A stretch of 64,000 nt of DNA, from assembly GCF_910596095.1 (NCBI RefSeq), contig NC_056538.1:19082501-19146500 (forward strand), written 5' to 3'. Position 1 is the stretch's first letter; the number at the start of each line of letters is the position of its first letter. The notes beneath the pieces are model-generated. The model did not search any database. It saw nothing but the letters and a program-made list of their open reading frames with translations, and was not told where the DNA came from. Shown one piece after another: positions 31,886-44,345 of the stretch. A program made the translations under genes and the position numbers. Source of the DNA: Thunnus maccoyii. Its lineage: Eukaryota; Chordata; Actinopteri; Scombriformes; Scombridae.

Positions 31886-31935
31886 ATATTTACAGTATAT
31901 ACACTAGTTGATACTAGTGTATATACTGTAAATAT
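31886..31935. repeat. Perfect 23-bp inverted repeat with a 4-base loop
   Basis: The left arm 31886-31908 and right arm 31913-31935 are exact reverse complements, separated by TGAT. The centre of the palindrome is ACTAGT-TGAT-ACTAGT. It is AT-rich and could extrude as a cruciform or fold as RNA. Loop and stem do not fit an ordinary miRNA precursor. It may be a tiny foldback element. Confidence 0.9.
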
Positions 31936-34900
31936 AAAATATACAGGTATATACAGTATGGTGCAAATTTTTTTATGACTAAACAAGGAATTGCCAGAAC
32001 CATAGCTGCATAAAACAGCCAACTGAGAACATTGTTATATACTGTTCTCTAATTTTCATTTCTGCTTTAATGTGTTAGATAAATTCCCCTTCATTTGCAT
32101 GTTTCTGTACCAGCAGGTTCACTCTGCTGCAGTTACTTCAATCAAAGGAAGTGCTCAAATCAACTTTGAAGTAAAAGAGGTATGAAAGCTCATCTCACTG
32201 ATGCAGCCATTTCATGTCTACAGTTTGCACTTGTCAGTCAAACACAAGGATAAAGTAAAGTGTACACCCTCCATAAAGAGAGAGGAGCAAAGAATGTCGT
32301 TGGGCAGGTTTTCTTTTTTTGGGACGGGAGCTCACTTAATCCTGCTGTGAGTCAGCTGACACTGTTTTTCTGAGAAACTTCCTTATATAAGACAATGTTT
32401 CAAATGGCCACATCCACGTTTAACTATAAAAGACTGCGTGCGTCAGACAGCATGTTCTTCATTTTAAATGTCATGTCATCAAATATCTCTCAGATTTCTT
32501 TTTACATTGAAACATGGAGTGCTTACTTCGTGTTCATTCAGCCTTGCAGCACTTGTATGTAACATGAGAGTTGATTCATATGATCAGTTTATAGCCATAT
32601 ACTTTTACCTTTATGTAACAGGATGTAAATTGATTCTGAGACACCCTATCTTGTCAATTTTCAAAAAAGATTGAAAGCTTACTCTAATTTTTGACATTAG
32701 ATATTTATTGTACATCAAATGCAGTATTTTAATATCACATGACGTACAGTGTCGGGAGTCAAGGAGAACCTTAGAGGAAAAAAAAACCTGCATGATAGTG
32801 AGCCCCCTACATAAACTAAATAATTGGATTTTAACATATTCCGATGTGTACACACCCTCAAAAGCATCACACACGCTCATCAGTGAAACCAAATGGCAAA
32901 AATCTTGGTGAAAAAAAAAAACAGGTCATCCTCACCTGACAGTATATGAGAGTGATAAGCGAGAGAGTAATAAAGGTGGCATGACACAGCACAGAAAAAG
33001 TGGGAGGTCCAAGTAACTTGGGAAACCAGAAAGTCATGATGCCGAGAGTGAAAATACCTGAAAACACAATTACTGTTTTGATATAACATGACAACAAGTA
33101 GACACTACTGGAACAAATAAACGTCATTGGTACCATGACTAATGCAAATAGTCTCATCAGCCAGACTAAACACAAAAAATAAGCATTAGCCAAGTGTAAA
33201 CATTTCATGTCTTACTTGTGCAGTAACTATATGAGTCATACTGACCCGTATGGTGAAACTCAGCCAGTCAATCCAGTTTTGATGGGTTTCCAGCAGAAAA
33301 AAGCATAACTGGGTCAGCTAGAGACTGCCTCAACAGATAAAAGCCTTGACACGGTAAACCTTTTGTTCACGCAAGGTGTTCCCCTTGCTGCTTCTCAGCT
33401 TTGTTGGATTGTGTTTCTTTGACTGAAACATTCACAAAAGGCCTTTTGGCCTACATGTGACATGTTGGATGAGCTTTAATCAAAGGCAGAGATCTAGACC
33501 ATTGCAGTCTTCACATGTTAAGATATTTAGAGGCACAAACAAGCACATATACATTTATATGGGCAGTGCCCACTTAGGTTAGTGTTGAGCTACTGTGGGC
33601 AGCACTCAAACACAAACAGGTGCATACACATACGCTCATTCATATAATGAAATAGGCAGTGCACACATACATGCTGACCAAATGTTACAACAGCATCATC
33701 TAGTTTGACCTACAGGTAAGATAAACCCAAATCTGTTATTCCACATGAACCAAATAAAACTAGTGAGTATCGACAGAAATATGAACCTAAAATACACCTA
33801 CATGCATAAGAAGCTGCCCACACCTTTACAAAGATTCCATATGTGGAGCAGAAAGTAATCAACTACAGACTACTGTATGTACTCCCATTTAGTTGCAGAT
33901 AGTGTTTCCAACATGCAAAACACAGCCGCTGTTATGAGTCTGTACACTACATAAACTGGTCGAGCACAAGTAAGCCAACTCAGACTAACTTCAGTATGAT
34001 AATGTGTCTTTGGACCATACTGTGAGCAAACTGGTCACTGGGAAATATAGTGATGATGCTTTACAAATGGCCCCTCCAACGCAAACCAGTGTTGATTCCA
34101 CTTCCAGTTTCACTCACCCACATGATGCAGTTGTTCCTCTCGATAAGGCCCAGACACAGCTCATCAGAAGCGGAGCACAGAGCACACACAGCCCTCCCTC
34201 CTTGGAGGTGGAACTCCCCGAAAACTCACTGTCCCCTGTGTGTCCTTCGTCCTCTACCTCTCACTCTCCTGCTCCACTGGCTTAAACTACAAAACACGAT
34301 TTGATTTTGTTTCTCTCTTCCCCTCTTCCTTTCTCCCTCCCTCACCTTTTTTTTCTATGGCAGTGTAACTGAATCCGGCTTGAAGGGTGCCTGACTTGCC
34401 CCTCTTTGAAAGTAAAGAGTGCTGGTGTGTAGCGATGTGTTTCGACACTCCACAGATTTAGAGGGAGCTGTTTTTGAATGACCAAGCCCTGCTGACAAAA
34501 CATAAAAAAACCAAAACAAAACTATTCCAGGTAACCTGACACTTCAACCGTCCTCTCTCACTCTGTCTTTCCCTACCTGTGCGCCTTCCTCATTTTTGTC
34601 CCTCCTCTCCTCCCACTACAAACCCTCAGGACATAAGCACACCATGTTTTTTTCTTTTGTCCTACTTTGTTTCCTTCGCTTATTAGCCTCTTTGCAGTTC
34701 AAATTTTACCCAGACATACACCCACACAGTCAAGCACACAAATGCAAAAATGCAGATATAACACAGTGTGCACAAACACACACCACGCCACTGTTAACTT
34801 TATGTTATGCTGTGTGTATGTGCGTGTGTGTGTGTGTGTTTATGCTGTAACCTGACCTGAGGTTGACGCGTGTTTCTGCGTGTGTTGTTTTGATAGTCTA

Positions 34901-37162
34901 ATGAGAAGTCAGTTGGTATTAATCAGGAGTTTCTGTCTGACATCAAATTATGACTCATAGCACGTCTCATAGCAAAAGCATAACAACAATGTGACAGCTG
35001 CCCTTATGGAAGATCTACTGAAAACAATAATATTTGAATACTCAAATTCTATCCAGAATTAAATGTTAATTCTGTTAATTGTTAATGGAATTACACAGGT
35101 GAGAGGACTGCATTGTTTGTGTTAAAACGCAACATGCCACAGTTGTAGGCAGACCTACTGTAAGTCAGTGATGTCACTGGCTCTGATTAAAAAAAACTCC
35201 TTGGATTGTGGCCAGAAGTCCAACATACATGAATGTATTAACCACCAGAGATCAATACAGCTGCACATTTCCGTCCTAAATGTCATTCAACCGTTAAATT
35301 ACTGCTTAAGGATGCATTCAATGACCACTCTGGTCACTAGGTCAGTGCTTCTAGAAATTAAACCACTGTGGATGTTACGGGACACTGAGCATAGACAACT
35401 GAGAGAAAAAGGCTTGATTGAGAGTGTGAGAAAAAGACTGATAAGGCTGGCTGAAGAGAAAGAGCCATTGTCATAAACAGCAGCTGATTGTGTCACCTGA
35501 CCTGGACTATTAAATACAATGAACCTTAATGCTCACTGGGAAATAGATATATAAATGTAAGTAGGTAGGTAGGATCTTTGGACATTTTACAAACAAGGTT
35601 GCTTTCAACCAATAACCTCTGTTAACCATGCTGAAATCCAGGTTGCCAAGACATTTAGAGGCTGGTATGAAATATTGTGCGTGACCTTTTTTTTGTGAGC
35701 TTGCCTGACAGAGCTTAGCTAAAGACACAGTACAAAGAATGGCAACACATTCATTTAGATGTCAGTTTCTATAGTGATGAGTTACAAAATCTATATTGTG
35801 TATTAAATATGTATGTAGATTAAATCACCCTTTTTATATACCCTCTAATTCAGCACACTTCCCCACAAAGATCACACTGTAAATCACATGTGCAGTCACA
35901 ATGTTTATCCTGTCTGACAGCCTGACATGGTTGAACAATGCCTGACAAAATGTTTGCACATGCTATAAAAAAGAAGATGAGAGCAATTCAGAGATCTCAT
36001 AAATCTATTGTATGCCCTCATTTGACTCTGAGCTTTTATTGTTATGCTGAATCAAACTGATTCATTTTTCTCTTAATCCATCAGCTACTACACACAGTCC
36101 ATATCAGACCAATGAAATGCATTTATTCGCTATTCTGCCTGTTGCTGCTAAAACGTGGGTGTTTTTTTTAAAAGAGAACTGGGAGTATGTAGAGTTCAAG
36201 GACAGCCAAACACACTGCTGACTTCCTGAACAACACATTCAGTAGTCTAAATGGGTTACATATTAACAGATTAATTGAGAGCAATTGTTCAAATTTTTGT
36301 ATTCACAATGCAGTTTAGACTTTGTTAGCTACTAAGACAATTGGAGCCATTTTCAAACATTTGTTTCATTAATTTTCTTATAAACATCTTTGGAAAATGT
36401 TGTAACTAGTTTATCTCTGTTTGACTACAGGAAACAATGCAGAAACACCTTTGAATTCTGAGAAAACCACTGAGAAACCTTTATCTTATATTGTGATTTT
36501 TGATCACATTGACGCATTTGTCCCGTTTTTAACGTTAATAAAAGACCAATTTTACCCAAAACAAAATGAACATGAAAATGGAAAACAACTGTAGACCTTT
36601 TAGAACACAAATCTGATCTCCTACTTTCTAAACAAGTATTAAGTTTGGCTTAATTTGTTTAATCTATCTCAATTTAACTTCCCTTTAAGCCTCATGCACC
36701 AACCTCATATCAGACATGATAAGGAAGGTTTACTTAAGTTTAGTGGGAAACTTGATTAGAGATGGATCAAAGTTCTTTTCTGAGTTGGCCTTATATAAAA
36801 ATCATCTACCACTTGTAGCACAAAGATTTTGTTGCTGGAAAATTATCAAGGTGCCATGACAGTTAAGGTTTGAAAAAACACAGGAGTAATAAAAAAAAAC
36901 AGATCATAAGTACATACATGTAGACATTATTCTTTATACCACTGTACTCTTCCTCACCTGAGATGTAGCTGTCACTCTGTCAGTCCTTGTCCGAAGAGCA
37001 TCTGAGGGCTGGTGAGTCAGTTAGTAGAGAAAAGTAAATGGTGCCTGAAAATTCTGCATCTTTCTTTGAAGAGTTTCTCAGCTGTCCTTTATCCGTTTAA
37101 CAGGTGACACCTTTTGAAGTTCCTTCAGCTCTCCACTTCCATGGCAGACAAATTATCTATCT

Positions 37163-37217
37163 GTCTATCTGTCTCTCTCTCTCTCACACACACACACTCA
37201 CACACACATACACACAA
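37163..37217. repeat. Compound CT/CA low-complexity tract
   Basis: Runs of CTAT, then (CT)n, then an interrupted (CA)n lie next to each other. Confidence 0.8.
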
Positions 37218-38000
37218 CACAAATGGACATTACCTCAATCTACCATCAAAGTCATCTCCCCACCATTCCAAGCACCCTCCTTTGTCCACACAGGTTTTTT
37301 GTGAAACCTGATTCTTTGCTGGAGAAACAGTACAGGGAAGTACGGCTCGGTTTAAGCTTGAAAAATAACAGGTTAATGATTAACACTCACATTTCATGTT
37401 CCTTGAACTCTAATGAATGCCCCATACAGCCCCATATATTGCAGGTTTTCATACAAATTCGTTTGGTTTTTAAAATGGAAATATTGAAAATTGTTAAAAT
37501 TTAGTAGAAAACTGACCTAAAAAAGCCTAATTGTTTTGACAAAAGAAAGAAGGAAAAAAAACAGATAGTCAAAAACAGATACACAAAGGAGACATTCAAG
37601 CTCCACCAACAGTTAAAACAAGTAGTTTTGTTCAAAAATCGTATATTTATTCGAAATAAGTGTTTTACGGCATTCAAATTATATTATGAGGTTAAATCGT
37701 GAGCAGATTCAAGAAACAATCAACAGAGTCCTGTGATCTTAGTCTTGCTTCCTTAATAGTGTTATTGTGTAAGTTGCTGACCACTAACTGACAGACAATA
37801 TATAAAAGGATGGATTTATGGTAATAGGAAGTGCTTCTACTGCCTGCTAGTACTCATTATGCAACGTAAGTAGGCTACATGTAACCATTGTTTCCAATGC
37901 CATGTCCTGTCATAACAGTAATACAGTAGATAAGGTCATCATAGATAGAGGGCTTTGTAGGCTGAAAGTTCATATTGCGTTAATTGCTGTAATGAAGATC

Positions 38001-38966
38001 GGCGCCCTGTTTACACCTGGCATTAACATCCGTCTCGGGTGATCCAATCACAAGTGGACAGATCTAAATACAGATGTGAACGCACCCAAGACGCATTGAG
38101 GACGGATTGAGATCCGATCACTCAGACCACATTCAGAGGTGGTCTGGGCCGCATGTGGCCACACATTCTTTTGGTAGTGTAAACGCAAATGAGTCCTGGG
38201 CCACATCGAAACACAGCCTACTCAACTGACGTCCTCTGTTTTCCAGCAGATTAAACATAGGACCTGTCCAAGGCTGTTCAACTTGTTTGATAACAGGATA
38301 AACAAATTATTTTGTCTGTCATGTGAATTAAAACGTAATCCACTTCCCGTTTTTTCCTGTTTTTCTCGTTACCCTAACCGGTTTCCTTCTTCAAATCGAC
38401 AGTAAGAATAGATATTAAACCACTAATTTTTCGCATGTCTGTCTAAAAAAATATTTCAGAAGCTAGTTTCCGATAGTTAGTTTCCTCTTTCCTGTCAAAT
38501 TGATGACGACACTTTTTTGTTTTGCTGCGCTGCTTGACATGATGAGCTCAGGATTTATCAGGAGGACGACTGCTTTACTCCAAACAGTTTCACTGTATGA
38601 ACCTGCACTGTATGCAACAGCTGGCCTTTTGGATGTGTAGAGGAACACAGAGCATTAATTAACATTAGATCCTGACCGACCCTGTCGGCGTGTCGGAGGT
38701 TTAAATAATCAATGAAGTTATGCTGCTGAATCTTTCTCTCCCAACGCCGAATATTTATTTATATCCTGAAAATTTATCCTGTTATCAAACAAGTTGAACA
38801 CAGCTTTGCATATAGAGCGGGGAAGTGAGATCCGATCACATGTGGTCACTCAGGACGCATGTAGAGAAGCATGTTAATGCCAGGTGTGAACAGACGCACT
38901 TAAAGCTGTCCACTTGTGATCAGATCACCGAGACGCATGTTAATACCAGGTGTGAACAGGGCCAGT
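38001..38966. mobile_element. Foldback-type non-autonomous DNA transposon (about 0.96 kb)
   Basis: The two ends are long inverted repeats. The left end has CCTGTTTACACCTGGCATTA and the reverse-complemented right end has CCTGTTCACACCTGGTATTA. Both continue with GTCTCGG-GTGATC and ATCACAAGTGGACAG. Further in, TGTTCAACTTGTTTGATAAC at 38275 recurs inverted at about 38779-38798, so the arms reach roughly 290 bases. The right end holds a second, partial copy of the terminal motif (38869-38893). A 61-codon minus-strand frame inside looks fortuitous. No transposase is present. Target-site duplication is unclear. Confidence 0.75.
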
Positions 38967-39109
38967 GACACTTCTCTGTGTGATGTGATGGTAATATGAA
39001 ATTCTTTCCTGCACATTCGCTGCTAGGAAAATAAAAATAAATCACAAAAAGATTTCCTGAAAATATATTTTCCACTGTTTATGGTCACCGCTCACAGGGT
39101 GCACCTACA

Positions 39110-39803
39110 TAGTAGGGATGTGCAGGGAGCCCAGTATTTGTATTTGTATCTATATTTGTTGAGGTAGCAAAATTATTTATATTTGTATTTGTGTTTGAAT
39201 AGTGGAAATATGTGTAAAAATCCAGTTTTTGTTTTTATTACGCTTTTAATTTTAGGATATTAAAGTGTTTATGAGTAAACTATCTTATGAAGGAGGTCCC
39301 CACACTGGGTCACGAATTCCAGTCTCCCAGATCATAGACGACTGCGCTGACTACTGGGCTAAAACTAAGTGCATTGCACATGCACAGACAAACCTCTACA
39401 TATTTATACATGTAATGCTTTGCACTTTTCATTTATTGCCTACTTTTTACAACCTAACTTTGTGGAGAGGAGAGGGGGACAACATGTTATGGAGAGTCCC
39501 TTGAAAGCACTTGTGTCAGTAGCTCATCTTTATCTCTGGGGAACACCTCCAATTCCTGGAGTGATGTCAAATAAGGAAATGTGCGTCATGAAGCAGGTAG
39601 ATGTGCTGATAAATGTAACAGCAGAGCAGAGAGAGACTGAGATAGCGATGAAACCGACATGCACGCTGGTATTTGAAATGTTTTTTGTTCTTTCAAAAAC
39701 AAATAATTTAAAAAATATTTGTGCAAAATAAATGTTTGTAAAAAAACCCCACTATTTGTGCTTTGCCGAATAACATATTTGGATTCGGACACACCCGTAC
39801 TAC
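39110..39803. mobile_element. hAT-like non-autonomous element
   Basis: The left edge reads TAGTAGGGATGTGCAGGGAG and the reverse-complemented right edge reads TAGTACGGGTGTGTCCGAAT, so the tips are imperfect inverted repeats. The interior is full of TATTTGTATTTGT motifs typical of a repeat seen across teleosts. The open frames at 39265-39731 and 39586-39837 fall within it and look fortuitous. Confidence 0.6.
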
Positions 39804-39954
39804 ACAGACACAAAGACATACATTTGAGGTCAAACAAGGTGTTACAGAATGAAATGGGATATAATTTATGTATTTTATCATTTCAGTTTTTATTGAGCTA
39901 GCCTGTTTATGTGTGTAGGTATGTATGTGTGTATGTATTTCACAGGATAAGTGA

Positions 39955-40290
39955 AAACATTGATCTGCTGGTGGCTCTAAATATAAAGTCCGGGGATCAC
40001 CAAAGTCATTAGGATTCAGTGGGCAACATGGATATCTGTGCTAAATATTATTAAAATCCATCCAATATTCGTCAAGACACTTAACTAAATCCCGAAAATG
40101 TCAACCTGCTGGTGGCACTATACAAGTAAGGGAATCACTAAAGTCAGTAGGCTTCACCTTCTGGGAACCATGAATGTTTGTACAAATTTTTTTGGCAATT
40201 CATCTGATCGTTGTTTTGATATTTCATTCTGGACCAAAGTGGTGGACCGACCAATGTTGCCATCTCCGAAAATGGCCGGCTGACTTAACT
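39955..40290. repeat. Interspersed teleost repeat with two internal copies
   Basis: CTGCTGGTGGC(T/A)CTA occurs at about 39966 and 40107. Each is followed by GG(G)ATCAC(C/T)AAAGTCA(T/G)TAGG, so the unit is repeated about 141 bases apart. The 3' part contains TGGACCAAAGTGGTGGACCG, a phrase I recall from abundant teleost repeats. Confidence 0.6.
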
Positions 40291-42246
40291 AATTTTCCAG
40301 ATATAAGAATAGAGAACAGAGGACTGAGGAAATAAGAATGTTTAAACTAATAATTGACAAGAGCCCCCCCTAAATTCCTTTGCACTCTTTTGCTCAGTCT
40401 TCATATTATCAGGGGTATGTGAGATTTCTTCTAGTATCCATACCAACATTAGAATATCATTTGGCAAATAGGGTGAGATATGGTCAAATCCACATCTGGA
40501 ATCTGGATAACCAGTCCCAGTATTGGACTATCAGTAGATTTATGAATGAATAAATACATAAAAGAATATGACAAATGGCTGAGGGAATCTGATTTCAGCT
40601 CATGTTCATCAGTGTAAGGTAATGCAGTCACTCATCCACATCATGTGATACATGTGAGTAAATGGCAGGCGGCGATGGTAACTCACTATGTAGCTGCACA
40701 TTTGTCGCTTATTCTCTTGTTCTGTGGTTGGACTTGTGATGTCAAATTGTGAATCACCCACGCAGGTTTAATAACAGGAAACTCTGCACCACTCAGAACT
40801 GATAACATCTTGTGGATCAGTGGTAACAACGTTTGTAAGCCTGTAGCTTATCAGGCTGTTGTGCAGCTTACTTGGAAACATTTGTTTTGTACATTAAAAA
40901 TTTAAACTGCGGTAAGTTTGTAATGAGTCTTTCATCATTGCTTGACTATACTATAGACAATACCAGTGCTATGCACTATTGACAATACTATTGTCTAAGT
41001 GTACTTTCATGTATTTTTTCTTTTTTTAAAGAGTACAAGGCCATTATTATATATTAGACCAACTACAATTTTAATACACTAATTACATGTCCATCCAACA
41101 ATCATAACAATCTGTGAAAGAGGTTTCAAAATGAATCTCAAGACTTTAATTTTTGAGAAACTACTTTTCTACTTTAGCATAAAACTAAATACAGGGGTTA
41201 ATTCAGCCCTGGAATCACAGAGATCTACTGATACCCTTATTTACAGTAAGTAAATGACTAGAGTACTGTAACCCTAGAGTATAATGACTGATTGTTGGCA
41301 TTTCTGAGAACTGTGCAAACGGGTGTGCATGAAAAAAACCCAGCAGCCCTAAAAATACGACAGCAAGATAGCATTACTGCTTGCAATAGAAACTGTTTTT
41401 AATTTCATGGAAAATATCAGATTTGTAACTCAAAAACCTTTACCTTCCATACATTTTCAGTGAATATTAGTGGATTTTTATGACCCAGTTTAAAATTTCA
41501 GTACTTTTTGAGTCAGATGTTGTGGTACTCTTTCCAACCCAGGTTGGTTCAAGGTTTCATCAAGTGTTTGCCCCATTATTTTCCAACATTTAGAAGTGTA
41601 ATACCAGAGTCATCCAACATGTGTCCCCATGCACCACCTGGATCAGGTGTTAATACCTGGCTGTCTGTTAATGATTTGTTATGAAAAAAAGGCTACTATT
41701 CAGGCTATGATGGGAATATAAGGGACAAAAGGAGGGCATTTCATGTTGTAGCCTTAAAGTAGTTGTCCTGGGGCTTGAAAAGACCAAAATGTGTAGAGTT
41801 TCTCTTTGTGTTTCCTGTTAATTTAAGTGAAACAGTCACACAAAGCGTGAAATGTTTTTTAAACTGTACAGTATCAAAGTCCTTCAGAGTGAATTTTAAT
41901 CTGAGGGCTGCAAAGCATGACTGTCCATGTAAGAACGATGGCTTGTCAGATCCAGATGTTCTAACTTTAGCTAATGAAAGGAGGGTAGAAGACAGGCGGG
42001 GCAAAGAGAGAAGATGGACCGGTTTTAAAGAATGCCTGCTATGGGGACATGGACAGGCAGACGTGGGCAATGAAGGAAGAAGAGAGAGTATTCTGTTTTG
42101 GTTCTTCACAGTCAAGACAAATCATTTAATAAAGACTGATATACTGTAAAGTCAAGTGAGTGAGTGACAGAGCTCAACGCCAAACGCACAGGGAGGAGAG
42201 GAGAAGACAGACAAGGGATAACATCGGTCATCCTGTTTTGTCAGCA

Positions 42247-44345
42247 ATGGGGAATGGTGGTAAGAGTTAGCTGAGATGCTTAATTTCAATTCTCTTTACA
42301 GTGCTTGTTACACATGCAATTTCCAAACAGTTGGTCTGTGTAGTGATTGAGACTCACTTTTCTTGCTACACTCATTTTAATTTTACAACGTTGCTGTTCC
42401 TGACAAATTTTGAATACATTTAATTTTCTTTTTTTGGATCCATTATCTCTTAATGTTTTGTTTGGATCCTGATTGTACATTTGACACAGTCACTGAGCTT
42501 TGCAGGTTTCTTTTAACTGTAAACTACAAGCGGCTTTGGCTGGTAACTGCTCTAATATTCAAGTCTTTTGAATCTGCATGGCCAGAATATTGGATTGTCA
42601 TTACTGAATAAGATAAAGTATACAGCATACTTTAGCTGCTGCTTGGAAGGTGCTCTGGTAAAACTGTGAATAAAGCTTAAAAAGTGTGGTAGTTTAGAAT
42701 TCTTTTGGTTCTGCTGCCGATGCTTATGCAGTTAAAAGATGCATAAGCATAGATAATAAATATCTCACCTGTTCAAGTTATGTGCCAGCTGTATTTTTGT
42801 CTCTTAATCTTCCTCTGCACTCGTCATTCTACTGCCTCTCCAAAGACTGCTTATGAAGCCAGGGAGATTGATTCTCCACTCTCATTTCAACAGAGTGAAT
42901 ATTCATTATAATGAACAGATACATATTGATCCAATTAGGCTCAGACAGTTAGACAGACAACTATTTCAGTTGATAATCATTTATGTCTGGCCCTGAAATA
43001 TACAAATCTATGGCAATGATCTAATTATGTCCCTGTCTTTGCATTTTCAGGGAGCAGGGTAAACTCTACGGCAGTTGGGGTTGCTGTGGGTTTTGGCATT
43101 CTGGCGATCCTCTTCACCATTGGCATTGTGCAGTTCTGCTGCAAGTACAAATGCAAAAAGTGCTGCAAGAAAAAGGGTAAGTGAATCTCTCTTACGTCTA
43201 GTGGTATTGAGATGTGCAGATAGGTTTGGTTTTATCTGATCAGGGTTTGAGATGTATGTCTCTGCTGTTGCCACAATACAGTAATGGTGAATAGATACGT
43301 GGTGGACACTGTTTAGAGGAAATGACATTTAAAAAGTCCAACAGCAATATCTCAGTGACCTGACTAATCTGAGTAATCCGACAAAAGGTTACTTTTAAAA
43401 ACTCTTGGCAGTGAGGTCTCATTTACGCAAAGTAAAGGACATTGACTGAGTTAAAAAAACAAAGTGTTTATAAACACTTTGTGCACCACAATTTACATTC
43501 CCCTCCATGGGGTGGAGGCACAAATCTCAGAGACAGATGTCTCAAAGCCCGGAAAAATACAACCAGAACTATTAGTATGGCTGAGAAAATGTATTTTTAT
43601 TGCTACTTTGGGTGAACTGACTTTTTTAAAGGGGACATAACATACATTTTGTGATTTTCTGTTATTTTTATACTACTATGATTTCTGATGTCTATGTTAA
43701 GCATGGCCAAAGGTCCAAAACTTGAGGTGAACGTAGGTGAAAATGCTCCCTGAGAGTGAAAAGCCAGGGCTTCACCCTGCTCTGAACGCTGTGTTTGCAA
43801 AGTTACCCTTACTTACTCCTTGTGATAACATCAGATTGTTCGCATATGCCCACAAGTGGCTGTGTGTTCTGTAAGTCTTTGTTAATAAGGTTGTTCCATC
43901 ACTTGTTTGCATTTTCTACTTGCTATTTTGGATGGGAGTCAGGCCTTAAAGAGACAGGAGCTAAAAGCCTGAGGGGCTGCATAAAGACCCTAACCCTAAC
44001 CCTCTAAAATACTTAAACTTTGTAAAACTGGCATGAACATGCTTACACTGGAAAACATCACCCAACATTAAGATTACAATATGATGAATCTGCCATGCTA
44101 TTGTCATATAAAAATGTATATTCTTTTTCTCTCCTTGTCTGTAGAACCGTCACTGAAAGAAAAAGTGCTTACGTAAGTTACATTTTCTGCACATGCCTTT
44201 AAAATGCAAAACTTTATTTCCTCATATACAATTGCTATATGGTTGTAAGGGTAAGATTGGTGCATTCATCTCTGTCTTTCTCTACAGCAAAGTTGGCTTA
44301 AAGAAGTCTCCACCACCCTTCTCCATCAGCAGCAGCTTAAAATGA
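42247..44345 (+). CDS. smim35: Small single-pass membrane protein in the SMIM35 position (4 exons, 74 aa)
   Basis: Exons 42247-42259, 43051-43176, 44145-44172 and 44288-44345 join to 225 nt in one frame with good splice sites; exon 1 encodes only four residues plus one base. The protein starts MGNGGSRVNSTAV, has a hydrophobic helix at about residues 12-32 (VGVAVGFGILAILFTIGIVQ), then a Cys/Lys cluster (FCCKYKCKKCCKKK), and ends with a Pro/Ser-rich tail. This suggests a type III protein with a cytosolic basic tail and probable palmitoylated cysteines. No FXYD motif is present. The name rests mainly on position: between tmprss4 and il10ra and on the strand expected for human SMIM35. I cannot confirm sequence homology. 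Function is unknown. Confidence 0.68.
42720..42750. repeat. 11-bp perfect hairpin inside a smim35-like intron
   Basis: ATGCTTATGCA (42720-42730) and TGCATAAGCAT (42740-42750) are exact reverse complements around a 9-base loop. Each arm contains an octamer-like ATGCTTAT/ATGCATAA sequence. Confidence 0.85.
43629..43990. mobile_element. Possible short interspersed DNA element in a smim35-like intron
   Basis: The stretch starts AAAGGGGACATAACATACAT, an opening I recall from a common teleost MITE. No clear matching inverted end was found. Treat as tentative. Confidence 0.3.
43987..44003. repeat. Short interstitial telomere-like repeat
   Basis: The sequence ACCCTAACCCTAACCCT gives nearly three units of the vertebrate telomere repeat (C-strand). 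Confidence 0.8.

Larger units (their letters stand above)
29686..42246. other. Repeat-rich spacer between the divergent tmprss4 and smim35-like genes
   Basis: This 12.5 kb must contain the tmprss4 5' end. Candidate minus-strand first exons with good donors are 33059-32936 (flanked by a good acceptor as well, encoding a Met-initiated hydrophobic peptide in phase 0), a tiny ATG-TGG exon ending at about 34123, and a non-coding exon ending at about 36960. None is convincing alone. The rest is AT-rich and holds a perfect hairpin (31886-31935), a CT/CA tract (37163-37217) and three interspersed repeats listed separately. Confidence 0.4.

Noticed and set aside
39265-39837. Open frames of 79-120 codons
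   Set aside because: They lie inside a hAT-like non-autonomous repeat and match no transposase motif.
43987-44003. Telomere-like repeats as evidence of a chromosome end or fusion
   Set aside because: Fewer than three units within an intron; short interstitial copies are common and mean little.
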